64,000 bases of DNA from Chryseosolibacter histidinae (GCF_018598225.1 NZ_JAHESF010000013.1:62001-126000); one strand, 5' to 3'. Positions 44,744 through 52,990 are shown, counted from the first letter of the stretch. The notes: generated by a model from the letters alone, not told the origin. Numbers and translations are program-made.

Positions 44744-45640
44744 TTATTTGATCGTGATGGAATTATAAGTTGTGGTGGCCCTGATCATTTTCTGCGATGA
44801 TGCCGGCTGATCATATCGCAACAGGGTTTGTTTGTTCTCTGTGCGGAGGTGTGCGCGGTAAGGGTCCGGTGCATGAATAGTACCTGATCTTGCCTGGAGG
44901 TTGTACGAGTAACGTTCACCATTCGCGAGCCGCAATGTGATGGGTGTACGCAGAACGTCGATATCGAGCGAGCCGATCTCCTGAACCGTCAGGTCCATGT
45001 CGCACAGGTTTCCTTTCAGCACGTACCGGCCTGTTGTGAGCACGAGCTCTACCGTTGTTTTCTCTGCATCGCAGAAGAAATCAGTCAGCCGAAGCGCGTC
45101 ACCCCTGATCTCGCTGTAGGCCGCCGCAATGTGCAACTGCCCGCTTAATTGTTCAAGTGAAACATTATTGAATCGTACAGACGTTTGAACATTGCCCGAC
45201 AAATTTCTGAGATTGACAGAACCGTACTTGTTCTCGATGAACAGTTTTTGCTTTTCCGGGAACATGATCTCCATTGAAACCGTGAGCCTGCTGTTGATCT
45301 GGTCCACATCGAAGGGCAACATAAAAGCGTTCTGCAGGGTTACGGTTCCGTCGTCACCGCGGGCAATGGCATATTGAATGTAGTCGAGCTCTTTTTGCGC
45401 AACGCTTTTGCTGGCGTTCTCGGCAGTCATGGTTAGCCTCACCTGTACAAAATCCTTCTCCCAGCCCGTGACAGAAATGTCAGCCTTTTCGCCGGCAATC
45501 CTGAACAGCTCTTTTACCGCGAGCGGAATGTTCTTGGTCACCTGCTTATTCACCGCCTGCAACTGTTGAGAGAAGCCAGGAGAAGCGATCGACAGGAGGT
45601 ATGTTGTACAGACCCATACCAGGAATCGTTTAGTCATCAT
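44744..45640 (-). CDS. Secreted DUF4097-like beta-solenoid protein
   Basis: A 298-residue exported protein (signal peptide ending PGFSQ). The body is a chain of short beta strands (ISVTGWEKDFVQVRLTM, KYGSVNLRNLSGNVQTSVRFNNVSLEQLSGQLHIAAAYSEIRGDAL), the pattern of DUF4097/adhesin-like beta-helices that often follow sigma/anti-sigma pairs in Bacteroidota. Family assignment is by pattern only. Two adjacent ATG codons (45640 and 45637) can start it. Confidence 0.7.
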   Translation of the reverse strand: MMTKRFLVWVCTTYLLSIASPGFSQQLQAVNKQVTKNIPLAVKELFRIAGEKADISVTGWEKDFVQVRLTMTAENASKSVAQKELDYIQYAIARGDDGTVTLQNAFMLPFDVDQINSRLTVSMEIMFPEKQKLFIENKYGSVNLRNLSGNVQTSVRFNNVSLEQLSGQLHIAAAYSEIRGDALRLTDFFCDAEKTTVELVLTTGRYVLKGNLCDMDLTVQEIGSLDIDVLRTPITLRLANGERYSYNLQARSGTIHAPDPYRAHLRTENKQTLLRYDQPASSQKMIRATTTYNSITIK

Positions 45641-45677
45641 TGTTTCGACTGTTAAGCTTATGATCCGATGATCGTCT

Positions 45678-46277
45678 CTAGATCATCAGGGTTATTTCTT
45701 TCAGCACCGTGGCCCGGTACTTTTCAATGGTTGATTTTGCCTGGAGCAGCGTTGGATCGTTTTGAAATACCGAAAGCTGTTTACTGATCTCCTTCAGCTC
45801 CTCGGTGGACTCATCCAGCTCCGCCTTCAGCTCTAAAAATGCCGTCGAGGTACAAATGACATTCCCCCCTTTGCAAAACCTTTCAATGAACCTCATGGCC
45901 TCCTCTTCGCTGGCCTCGGGCGACATTGCCATATCTTGCGTTTCATACTTTGTACCGTTCTTTGTACTCAGGTACACGCCTACACAAACACCAATGACCA
46001 GGGCAGCGGCAACACCGGACAACCAGTAGCCAGTATTTGATAATGAAAAGATCTTCTTCCTGGAACTACCAGCTTCCGCGGTACGCAGTGCAAGCTTCTC
46101 CCAGGAAACAGGTGACTTCACCGGCTCCTTATAGTCACGCAAAGCTTTTTCAAACGCTCCCCGGTTTTGCTCCGGCACAATTTCAGATTGGATGCCTGCC
46201 CATACCCTTTCCGGGGCAACATGTGTTGGCAACTCGTTGATGGCCTTTTTCAGGATCTGTACATTTTCATGGTCCAT
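45678..46277 (-). CDS. Membrane-anchored anti-sigma factor candidate
   Basis: A 199-residue protein with a cytoplasmic N-terminal ~85 residues, one membrane helix (WLSGVAAALVIGVCVGVYL, ~90-108) and a periplasmic coiled-coil-like C-terminus (LKAELDESTEELKEISKQL). It lacks the HxxxCxxC zinc motif, so it is not a ZAS-type factor. It begins 3 bases after the stop of the ECF sigma gene, which is the main reason for the call. It is inferred to hold the sigma factor at the membrane until a signal arrives. Confidence 0.75.
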   Translation of the reverse strand: MDHENVQILKKAINELPTHVAPERVWAGIQSEIVPEQNRGAFEKALRDYKEPVKSPVSWEKLALRTAEAGSSRKKIFSLSNTGYWLSGVAAALVIGVCVGVYLSTKNGTKYETQDMAMSPEASEEEAMRFIERFCKGGNVICTSTAFLELKAELDESTEELKEISKQLSVFQNDPTLLQAKSTIEKYRATVLKEITLMI

Positions 46278-46280
46278 ATT

Positions 46281-46820
46281 TCAGTACATCAGTTTTTTCA
46301 GTTTTTGCTGCAAGATCTTTTTCGCATTAAACAACTGCGACTTGGATGTTCCTTCCGTGATCTGCAGGAGCCCGGCAGCTTCTTTATGCGAGTATCCCTC
46401 CACCTCGATCAGGAGAAAAACATTGCGATATCCCGGAGACAACTGACGGATCGCCGCATGCAGGTATTCTCCCGTCATGTTCTCATCCCAAACCAGCGAT
46501 TGTTCTTCCGGAAGACGGTCGGTGATCGGTTCAAAGTCGAGCTTCTTCGTTCTCTGCTGCGCCAGTCCTGCACGGATCACAATAACCTTGATCCAGGCCC
46601 CGAGCGACGACAATCGTCTGTATTTCTCCAACGATCTGAACACCTCTACAAATGCCTCCTGTAAAGCATCGGCGGCATCATCCTCATCATCAAGCATGCG
46701 GAACAAGATCGTATACATGGCATCCTTATACCTGTCGTACAACAAGCGCTGGGCATGCTGCTCACGATTCATGCATCGTTGCACAAGGTCAGCCTCGAAA
46801 GGATCCAGTAAATAAGCCAA
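46281..46820 (-). CDS. ECF-type RNA polymerase sigma factor
   Basis: A 179-residue sigma-70 family factor with region 2 (YDRYKDAMYTILFRMLDDEDDAADALQEAFVEVFRSLEKYR) and region 4 (LSPGYRNVFLLIEVEGYSHKEAAGLL), a YSHKEAA helix-turn-helix like FecI-type factors. It directs transcription in response to a signal relayed by the adjacent anti-sigma candidate. It heads a four-gene operon running down to 43989. An autoregulated promoter in the AT-rich stretch 46821-47008 is plausible, but I cannot point to its motif. Confidence 0.93.
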   Translation of the reverse strand: MAYLLDPFEADLVQRCMNREQHAQRLLYDRYKDAMYTILFRMLDDEDDAADALQEAFVEVFRSLEKYRRLSSLGAWIKVIVIRAGLAQQRTKKLDFEPITDRLPEEQSLVWDENMTGEYLHAAIRQLSPGYRNVFLLIEVEGYSHKEAAGLLQITEGTSKSQLFNAKKILQQKLKKLMY

Positions 46821-46914
46821 GGACGAAGTAATTCAGTTTGGAGTAAAGTGGTGAAAGGAAGGAAAAAGGTTGTACGGTAGGAAAAATAATTTTAACAATA
46901 ACTACCGGGTTTCA

Positions 46915-47003
46915 TCGTTTCATATCGAATCGCGAATATTGAATGTCGAATTTCGAAGCGCTACGTTGGAAATTCGGTGCTCCTTGATCAATACTTGTTA
47001 TTC
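46915..47003. repeat. CGAATATTGAATGTCGAATTTCGAA-type spacer
   Basis: Short run of overlapping (TC)GAAT(A/T)T words between the sigma factor and the esterase genes, a low-complexity repeat kind common in Bacteroidota spacers. No ORF or clear hairpin is visible in it. Confidence 0.45.
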
Positions 47004-47008
47004 AAATC

Positions 47009-49012
47009 TTATTCGTCAGTACGAAACGGTGACGCCGGAAGTCCTTCTTTATTATAAAGATTGGCACCAACGGGATTGTCGGCCCAGGCATAACGTACAG
47101 CAACCGGTTGCGAAATGCTGTCGTGCCATACCTCAACATGATCATCTTTGATGATGGCATTGGCCCACACAAATTTTTTATCTGCGCCCGCGATGGCAAA
47201 CTGGCCCAACGCTTCTCCATCGGAAGAGATCAATCCGCCGCCGATATGATCGAAGCTGATGATGATCTTGTTGCCTTCGACCTTATGCGCGCGATAGATC
47301 GGCCCGGAGTAAACTACATTTTTCTCTCCGTATGCCAGTGCCTCTGCCGCCAGCGCCAGCCTCTCTCCGATGGGTTTCTTATTGCCGGGGTGGATATCAT
47401 TCCATTCACCAAGATCGATCGCCACAGCCATACCCGTATTTGGTACACGTAGCGCCTGAAGCTGGGCTTCGCGCAAGATTGCCCACTGACTCTCCGAAGG
47501 TGAATAACTGGCATCCATAAAATTGGGCAGCTGCACATACAGGAAAGGAAGGTCGCCCTGCTTCCATTGACTTCTCCAATCGGCGATCAACGCGGGCAGC
47601 AATTTTTTATACTGATCAGCCCTGTCAGCATTGCTTTCACCCTGGTACCACAAAACTCCTTTGATGGCAAAGTTCGTGACGGGCGCCACCATGGCATTGA
47701 ACAACGCCGAGGGCTGATGAGGTCCTGAGATGCCTCCCGTGGGATTCATGTCAGGTGAATACACTGCAGCTACCTTATACTGCCAGTAGCCCTTGAGGTC
47801 GATCGTATCTCCGCCGGCTGCCAGATAATAGGGCTTATCAGGAACAAAACCTCCTTTGCCGCCATTGTTGATAACACGCACAACAAATATATTCTTGCCC
47901 GCTTTCAGCACACCTGCCGGCACCTGGTACCTCCGCTGCGGATACTGGTAGGTTGTGTTGCCAATAAGCTTACCGTTGATGTATAAAAAATCCGCATCCA
48001 CGATCCGGCCCAGCGCAACTTTTGCCGGAATACCCGCCATGGAGGCCGGCACCTCGATCTCCCTTCTGTACCACACCACGCCATCCAGACCTTTAACGCC
48101 CTGGTCTTCCCAGTACCCCGGAATGTTGATGGTATGCCAGTTCTTCGGAACGTAGCTGACGTCATGCCACGGCTTCGAACCCGTCAGGCCTGCATCACCT
48201 GGCTTCCTCCGCTCGCGTTCACGATTGGCCAGGGCCGCTGCACGGTTGGTGCTGTTAACGTAGGCGCTATCCTTATTTTTCTGAATGATTTTCAGCATGT
48301 CAGGAAACTCCTTCAACCCCGCTTCACTGGTCCATGCTTCGATTGGCGTTCCGCCCACGCTGGTGTTGATCAGTCCGATGGGAACGTGATATTGTTCATA
48401 AAGCTTCTTTGCAAAAAAATACGCCACCACCGAAAACCGGTTGATGTTGCCAGGCGTGGCTGTCTTCCAGTGAACGTTTGGAAAGTCGCTGGCCGGTGCC
48501 TGAAGGTTGTGCAGCGTGGGCACTAAGAATTGTCTGATCTCCGGAAAGTTCGCCGCCGCGATCTCTTTTGCATAACGTTCCTTGTGCAGGTCCAGGTAGT
48601 GAACCATGTTCGACTGCCCCGCGCAAAGCCACACGTCGCCCACGAGAATATTGTTCAGGGTGATCTGGTTGCTCGCCTTGATGCGCATCGAATAAGGTCC
48701 ACCTGCCTTCATCGGCGACAATTTCACCAGCCACTTTCCGGCAGCATCTGTGCGTGTCTTATAGTTTTTCCCGTTGAAGCTGATGCTCACCTGTTCTCCT
48801 TTCGCGGCCCATCCCCAGATCCTGAGCTCGGCATCGCGCTGCAACACCATGCTGTCGCTTACCAGCCGTGGCAATGTGACCTGGCCGAAAAGCGAATGAC
48901 CGCTGATCATCATGAGGATCAACAGTAACTCCCTCGCTTTTCCTGCGGAAATGCGTGTCCTTCTTTGGCAAGAGGGATAGGAGGGTATTTTAACAGGAGT
49001 GTTTGTAAGCAT
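47009..49012 (-). CDS. Sialate O-acetylesterase-like SGNH hydrolase
   Basis: A 667-residue secreted enzyme inferred to remove O-acetyl groups from sialic acids or other acetylated sugars. The basic N-terminus precedes a signal helix (ELLLILMMISGHSLFGQ). An Ig-like domain (~50-115) leads to the catalytic Ser in WLCAGQSNMV, with KGVLWYQGESNAD and the Asp/His pair in GEWNDIHPGNK. A galactose-binding/GH2-like jelly roll is inserted at ~290-400 (WYRREIEVPASMAG; DADFLYINGKLIG), as in the bacterial sialate O-acetylesterase family. It stands alone, ~30 kb from the sialidase operon and without the GntR palindrome, so acetyl-xylan-type substrates remain possible. Confidence 0.85.
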   Translation of the reverse strand: MLTNTPVKIPSYPSCQRRTRISAGKARELLLILMMISGHSLFGQVTLPRLVSDSMVLQRDAELRIWGWAAKGEQVSISFNGKNYKTRTDAAGKWLVKLSPMKAGGPYSMRIKASNQITLNNILVGDVWLCAGQSNMVHYLDLHKERYAKEIAAANFPEIRQFLVPTLHNLQAPASDFPNVHWKTATPGNINRFSVVAYFFAKKLYEQYHVPIGLINTSVGGTPIEAWTSEAGLKEFPDMLKIIQKNKDSAYVNSTNRAAALANRERERRKPGDAGLTGSKPWHDVSYVPKNWHTINIPGYWEDQGVKGLDGVVWYRREIEVPASMAGIPAKVALGRIVDADFLYINGKLIGNTTYQYPQRRYQVPAGVLKAGKNIFVVRVINNGGKGGFVPDKPYYLAAGGDTIDLKGYWQYKVAAVYSPDMNPTGGISGPHQPSALFNAMVAPVTNFAIKGVLWYQGESNADRADQYKKLLPALIADWRSQWKQGDLPFLYVQLPNFMDASYSPSESQWAILREAQLQALRVPNTGMAVAIDLGEWNDIHPGNKKPIGERLALAAEALAYGEKNVVYSGPIYRAHKVEGNKIIISFDHIGGGLISSDGEALGQFAIAGADKKFVWANAIIKDDHVEVWHDSISQPVAVRYAWADNPVGANLYNKEGLPASPFRTDE

Positions 49013-49230
49013 AGATGAAGCGGAAAATTATTCTCTGAGCCGGTAATCCGGTAGCTGCCACCGATTACTGATCACTGTTACCGATCACCGACTTTAGCTC
49101 CAATAAAAATACACCGGCGGCATTAAAAACTAAAACTCCGGTACAACAATGACCGAACTTTTGACGAACGGTAGGTCACAAAATCTGCAACCGGTTTGAC
49201 AACTGGCCAAACTAGTGATACCTTCACTGC

Positions 49231-49875
49231 ATGGCGCAGATAAAAAAACTGATCGAAACATTGGACTATGACGGGCTGCGCCGGCTGCTCTCGGCAAATC
49301 CCGCACTGGCCAATAAAGGCATAGCGTTCGATGAAAAAAATCCCGCCGAGGCGCATCCCCTGCACAGGATCTGTGACGGTGTTTTTTGTGGAATCTATTC
49401 AGATGAGCAAGCCACAGAGATCGCCCGGATCTTCCTGGAGCACGGAGCCCATATCGATGGCTTCAGCCTGGTACAAAAAAAGGATACACCCCTGATCGCT
49501 GCCGCCAGTCTTCATGCCGAAAAGGTGGGCATGCTCTATGCAGACCGTGGTGCAAATCTCCACCACCCCGGATGCCATGGCGGAACAGCCCTGCACTGGG
49601 CAGCCTGGACGGGCCGGGAAAACCTCGTAAGAAAATTGATCGCTGCGGGCGCTGACATCCATAAAAAATGCATCGACTTCGGCGGCACTCCCCTGCTGTG
49701 GGCGGTGCACGGTTATAAATTCGGTGGTGGCAAGAACAGACACCACCAGATCGATTGCGTGCAGCTGCTGCTGGAAGCCGGCGCTGACAAAACTGTTACA
49801 AACAACGAAGGCACTCCCCTCCTGGGTTTCCTCAACGGTGAAGATGAGGCAATGAAAGCCGCCCTTCTGCAATAA
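49231..49875 (+). CDS. Ankyrin-repeat protein
   Basis: A 214-residue cytoplasmic protein (no signal or membrane helix) with about four to five ankyrin repeats: LSANPALANKG, ARIFLEHGAHIDGFSL, KDTPLIAAASLHAEKVGMLYADRGANLHHPG, GGTALHWAAWTGRENLVRKLIAAGADIHKK, GGTPLLWAVHGYKF and CVQLLLEAGADKTVTNNEGTPL. It presumably mediates protein-protein contact; the partner is unknown. It lies immediately upstream of the radical SAM fusion gene with ~120 bases between, but no functional link is visible. Confidence 0.9.
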   Translation: MAQIKKLIETLDYDGLRRLLSANPALANKGIAFDEKNPAEAHPLHRICDGVFCGIYSDEQATEIARIFLEHGAHIDGFSLVQKKDTPLIAAASLHAEKVGMLYADRGANLHHPGCHGGTALHWAAWTGRENLVRKLIAAGADIHKKCIDFGGTPLLWAVHGYKFGGGKNRHHQIDCVQLLLEAGADKTVTNNEGTPLLGFLNGEDEAMKAALLQ

Positions 49876-49992
49876 ACTCGACCTGCCAACATATTCCATT
49901 TCTGCCATCGGTTTGGCCTAAAACGTTCATGGCATCGCCCCGGGAAAATTCCATTTTTTCTTTCTAAATTATAACTATCCAGCATTGATCTC

Positions 49993-51822
49993 GTGACAGA
50001 TCCATCTGGAAAAATTTCACCTGCCTTAGCTGAAATGAAAACAGAAACGTTATCCAGGCCCGGCCTTTTTAAACATGTGCTGATCCAGACAAATGTAAAA
50101 TGTACACTTCAGTGCTCGTTTTGCCTGTATGGGATGAAGGATGTGCAAGTTGAAAATGTGGATATGTCAGACGCACTGTTCAGGAAGATCGTTCAGGAAC
50201 TGGCTGATATTGACTACGCAGGGCGCGTCAGCCTGTTCGAGATCAATGAACCTTTGATGGACGAAAACCTTGTGGAGAAGATCCGCTACGTAAAACAAAG
50301 GGTGCCCAAAAGCTGGCAGTACATCAGTACGAACGGCGACCTGTTAACAGTAGAAAAAACCGTCGAGATGATCGATGCGGGACTCGACTACCTTACCATC
50401 AACTCATATTCTTACGCGAGCTACCGCAAGATCAAAACATTAAAAAGCGCTCTGCCCAGCGAGGTCCGGTTGCGCGTTATCCACACTGATCATTTCAACC
50501 CCGATTTCGCGGCAGACAACAGGGCAGGAAATCTTCCGCACATCGCCTCCGTGCAAGAGCCTTTGAAGGAAAGCTGCAGCCGGGTGAACAACGTCCTGTA
50601 CATCAAACCCGATGGAACGGTGGTATCCTGCTTCGGCGATTTTTTCAACAAGAACGTGATGGGGGACGCCAACACCGAAAACATCGTGGATATCTGGTAC
50701 GGAGCGCCCTTCACAAAACTGAGAAGCCACCTCGACAACGCCGACCGCACACCGAACGAACTCTGCCGCAAATGCAACATGCGGGCATCGGGCAATTACC
50801 TGGAGCGTTACGACATACTTCCGAAACTGGCACAAAGCTCCAATCTTCCCAGGGGCGCGATCATAGGTGCAAGCTCCAGTGCACAGATGTTCTATCCGTA
50901 CCTTGAAAAATACGCAAAGGTGGAATGGCTTGTTTCCCATACAGTAGCCTCAACCCAACCGTCTAAAAAGATCGGACGGCTGAAGGTTTCTGACAACTAT
51001 TCCAAAGTGTTGACTGATCCAACATTGGATTTTGTATTCATCGCTAATGCCAACGGGCTTCACTATGAAACAGCAGTCAGGGCGTTGGAGGCAGAAAAGC
51101 ACGTGCTCATTGAAAAACCGTTGTCGCTTTCGCTGGAAGAATGCGATACGTTGATCAGGCTGGGCCGCGAAAAGAACCTGGTGGTGGGCGGCGTCTTTCA
51201 ATGGCGGTTCATGCATACGGTTAAATTTGTAAAAGAGCTCTTGCGCACCCGTGCCCTGGGGAACATCATTTTTGTCAATTGCAACCTGTTGTGGAAGCGT
51301 GACGCGGATTATTTCGTTAACGGCCGGGGTACCTGGAAAAATGACGGTGGTGGCGTGCTCATGAAACAAGCGATCCATTGCATCGACCTGCTCCTTTACC
51401 TGTTCGGCGCCCCGGTTTCCCATCATGCCTTTGTATCGAACACCGTGGGCCACCGCGAAACAGAAGACAGCGCCAGTGTTCTCATTCAATTCCCGGAAGG
51501 TATTGCAACCCTGAATGCCACCATCGTAAACGCCGATAACCTGACGCCGGAAGTGGATATCATCGGAACAGCAGGAAGGATCACCTTCGACTTCAACGAT
51601 GTTTTTAAATGCTGGCAATGTGCAGTGCCTGAACCGGAGCTAAAACCAAATGGCCTTACTGTATTCGACAAACAGATCATGAATTTCATCAATGCCATCC
51701 AGGGAAAAGAGTCTTTGAATGTGACCGCTGAATCGTGTATAGGATCGCTGTCACTGATACTGGATATCTATAAGGATAACACCCAATCACCTAACGCCTT
51801 CCAGTCCCTGACGTCTTCTTGA
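49993..51822 (+). CDS. Radical SAM-SPASM protein fused to Gfo/Idh/MocA oxidoreductase
   Basis: An unusual two-enzyme fusion of 609 residues. Residues ~28-180 are a radical SAM core with the cluster motif C37-x3-C41-x2-C44 (CTLQCSFC). Residues ~195-265 are a SPASM-like region with Cys at 195, 213, 258 and 261, enough for one auxiliary 4Fe-4S cluster. Residues ~287-600 are a Gfo/Idh/MocA oxidoreductase: a Rossmann start IIGASSSAQ instead of GxGxxG, NANGLHYETAVRAL, catalytic-type EKPL at 373-376, and GGGVLMKQAIHCIDLL. The last aligns with the GGGxLMNQGIH motif of sugar-nucleotide 3-dehydrogenases but has Lys for Asn/Asp. Start is GTG at 49993 or ATG at 50035. A paired radical/redox modification of a sugar or cyclitol is inferred; the substrate is unknown. 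Confidence 0.85.
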   Translation: MTDPSGKISPALAEMKTETLSRPGLFKHVLIQTNVKCTLQCSFCLYGMKDVQVENVDMSDALFRKIVQELADIDYAGRVSLFEINEPLMDENLVEKIRYVKQRVPKSWQYISTNGDLLTVEKTVEMIDAGLDYLTINSYSYASYRKIKTLKSALPSEVRLRVIHTDHFNPDFAADNRAGNLPHIASVQEPLKESCSRVNNVLYIKPDGTVVSCFGDFFNKNVMGDANTENIVDIWYGAPFTKLRSHLDNADRTPNELCRKCNMRASGNYLERYDILPKLAQSSNLPRGAIIGASSSAQMFYPYLEKYAKVEWLVSHTVASTQPSKKIGRLKVSDNYSKVLTDPTLDFVFIANANGLHYETAVRALEAEKHVLIEKPLSLSLEECDTLIRLGREKNLVVGGVFQWRFMHTVKFVKELLRTRALGNIIFVNCNLLWKRDADYFVNGRGTWKNDGGGVLMKQAIHCIDLLLYLFGAPVSHHAFVSNTVGHRETEDSASVLIQFPEGIATLNATIVNADNLTPEVDIIGTAGRITFDFNDVFKCWQCAVPEPELKPNGLTVFDKQIMNFINAIQGKESLNVTAESCIGSLSLILDIYKDNTQSPNAFQSLTSS

Positions 51823-52667
51823 ATGCCGGCACTGCGAGCGATGAGCGTATAGATATCGCCGGGTGTTTTGCCTTGCTTTCGCAGGTATTGGATCGAAGTG
51901 TCACCAGCAGATTTTGAGAGTTTTCTTCCACCAGGTCCCGTGAACAACGCATGGTGATGGAAAGTGCTATTGGTAAAACTATCTATTCCCAGTACGCCGG
52001 CCAGATAATGCTGCGCCAGGGTCGAGGGCCACAGATCCATTCCCCGCACAATGAGATCGATGCCAAAGTATTGGTCATCCACCAGTGAGGCCAGGTGGTA
52101 AGCGGGGAAACCGTCTTTTTTACGCACGATAAAATCCTGCTGTTCGCGTGGCAGGAAAGCATTAACGGGGTATGCCAGTGTCTTTACAGTAAGTGGTAGG
52201 TCATCCGTTGTGTGCAGACGCCAGCTCACTTCCTTCGCATCAAAAGGCAGCCCTCTTTGGCGGCACCGGCCAGTATAGGCACCGGTAGGATCGGCCTTCA
52301 GAATATCGGTTCTGGAGCAATCGCATACAAAGAGCGCCCCACCGTCCCTCAGCGCGTTCAATGCCTCGTTATACAAACCCAAACGGTGCACCTGCGAATA
52401 GTCGCGTTCAAACTCATGCGCGTTCCGGGGACCTTCGTGCCATGGAATACCAAGAAAATTGAGCGTATCAAAAATATCCTGTATGTAAGCGGGTTGTGCT
52501 CGTTGCCGGTCGAGGTCATCGATCCTCAGTAAAATGCCGGCCTTGTACCTGTCGGCCAGTGCTGCCGTGAGTGCGAAGGAGAAAGCATTGCCCAGGTGCA
52601 GGTAGCCACTGGGCGTGGGTGCTATTCTGGTCTTGCGCACAAGTGCGTGGCCGGGATTGGTGTCCAT
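51768..52667 (-). CDS. gluQ: Glutamyl-Q tRNA(Asp) synthetase
   Basis: A 299-residue glutamyl-tRNA synthetase paralogue without the anticodon-binding domain, as expected for GluQ-RS (YadB). It attaches glutamate to the queuosine at position 34 of tRNA-Asp. The class I signatures are PTPSGYLHLGNAF (HIGH-type) and GGRKLSKSAG (KMSKS-type). A zinc-type pattern FVCDCSR...YTGRCR is present. Its 3' end overlaps the 3' end of the convergent radical SAM fusion gene by 55 bases. It is transcribed away from the tRNA-Asp gene, whose 5' end is 83 bases from its start codon. Confidence 0.93.
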   Translation of the reverse strand: MDTNPGHALVRKTRIAPTPSGYLHLGNAFSFALTAALADRYKAGILLRIDDLDRQRAQPAYIQDIFDTLNFLGIPWHEGPRNAHEFERDYSQVHRLGLYNEALNALRDGGALFVCDCSRTDILKADPTGAYTGRCRQRGLPFDAKEVSWRLHTTDDLPLTVKTLAYPVNAFLPREQQDFIVRKKDGFPAYHLASLVDDQYFGIDLIVRGMDLWPSTLAQHYLAGVLGIDSFTNSTFHHHALFTGPGGRKLSKSAGDTSIQYLRKQGKTPGDIYTLIARSAGIQEDVRDWKALGDWVLSL

Positions 52668-52749
52668 GAAAAATAAAATTCAAAAATACGGAATCGTGGA
52701 TTGTATTTAGGAAGTAATTTTTACATTTGCGACCCCGAACATGAATTTT

Positions 52750-52823
52750 GGACCGGTAGTTCAGCTGGTTAGAATGCCGCCCTGTCACGGCGGAGGTCGC
52801 GGGTTCGAGTCCCGTCCGGTCCG
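52750..52823 (+). tRNA. tRNA-Asp (anticodon GTC)
   Basis: A 74-base cloverleaf: acceptor arms GGACCGG and CCGGTCC plus discriminator G, anticodon stem CCGCC/GGCGG around loop CTGTCAC (anticodon GTC), and T-arm GGGTTCGAGTCCC. A hairpin terminator follows at 52825. It is the substrate of the GluQ enzyme encoded divergently next to it. Confidence 0.95.
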
Positions 52824-52824
52824 C

Positions 52825-52858
52825 AAAAAGCTTCACAGAGATGTGGAGCTTTTTGTTT
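52825..52858 (+). terminator. Rho-independent terminator of tRNA-Asp
   Basis: Stem AAAAGCTTCACA/TGTGGAGCTTTT around GAGA, followed by T-rich sequence, directly behind the tRNA. Confidence 0.85.
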
Positions 52859-52888
52859 TAAGATTTGTCAGTCGACACACATTGTGAA

Positions 52889-52953
52889 GCGTGATTAGAA
52901 TGCCGCCCTGTCACGGTCCCGGCTCAGCAGGGACGGGTTCGAGTCCCGTCCGC
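52889..52953 (+). pseudogene. Decayed duplicate of tRNA-Asp
   Basis: The segment repeats GATTAGAATGCCGCC, the loop CTGTCACGG and the T-arm GGGTTCGAGTCCCGTCC of the tRNA just upstream. It lacks the 5' acceptor strand and most of the D-arm. It carries a ~15-base replacement (TCCCGGCTCAGCAGG) that destroys the 3' side of the anticodon stem. It cannot form a working tRNA. Its terminator hairpin is also duplicated. Confidence 0.8.
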
Positions 52954-52954
52954 A

Positions 52955-52990
52955 GAAAGCTTCACAGAAATGTGGAGCTTTTTGTTTTTT
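52955..52990 (+). terminator. Duplicated terminator hairpin
   Basis: Copy of the tRNA-Asp terminator with stem AAAGCTTCACA/TGTGGAGCTTT around GAAA and a T-rich tail, behind the decayed tRNA copy. Confidence 0.8.

Noticed and set aside
52516-52836. A 106-codon minus-strand frame over the tRNA-Asp gene
   Set aside because: It crosses the tRNA and the 5' end of gluQ. The GLEPATSAVTGRHSNQLNYRS-like words are the usual false protein made by translating tRNA antisense.
52889-52953. A second functional tRNA-Asp
   Set aside because: It lacks the acceptor 5' strand and the D-arm and has a disrupted anticodon stem, so it is listed as a decayed copy instead.
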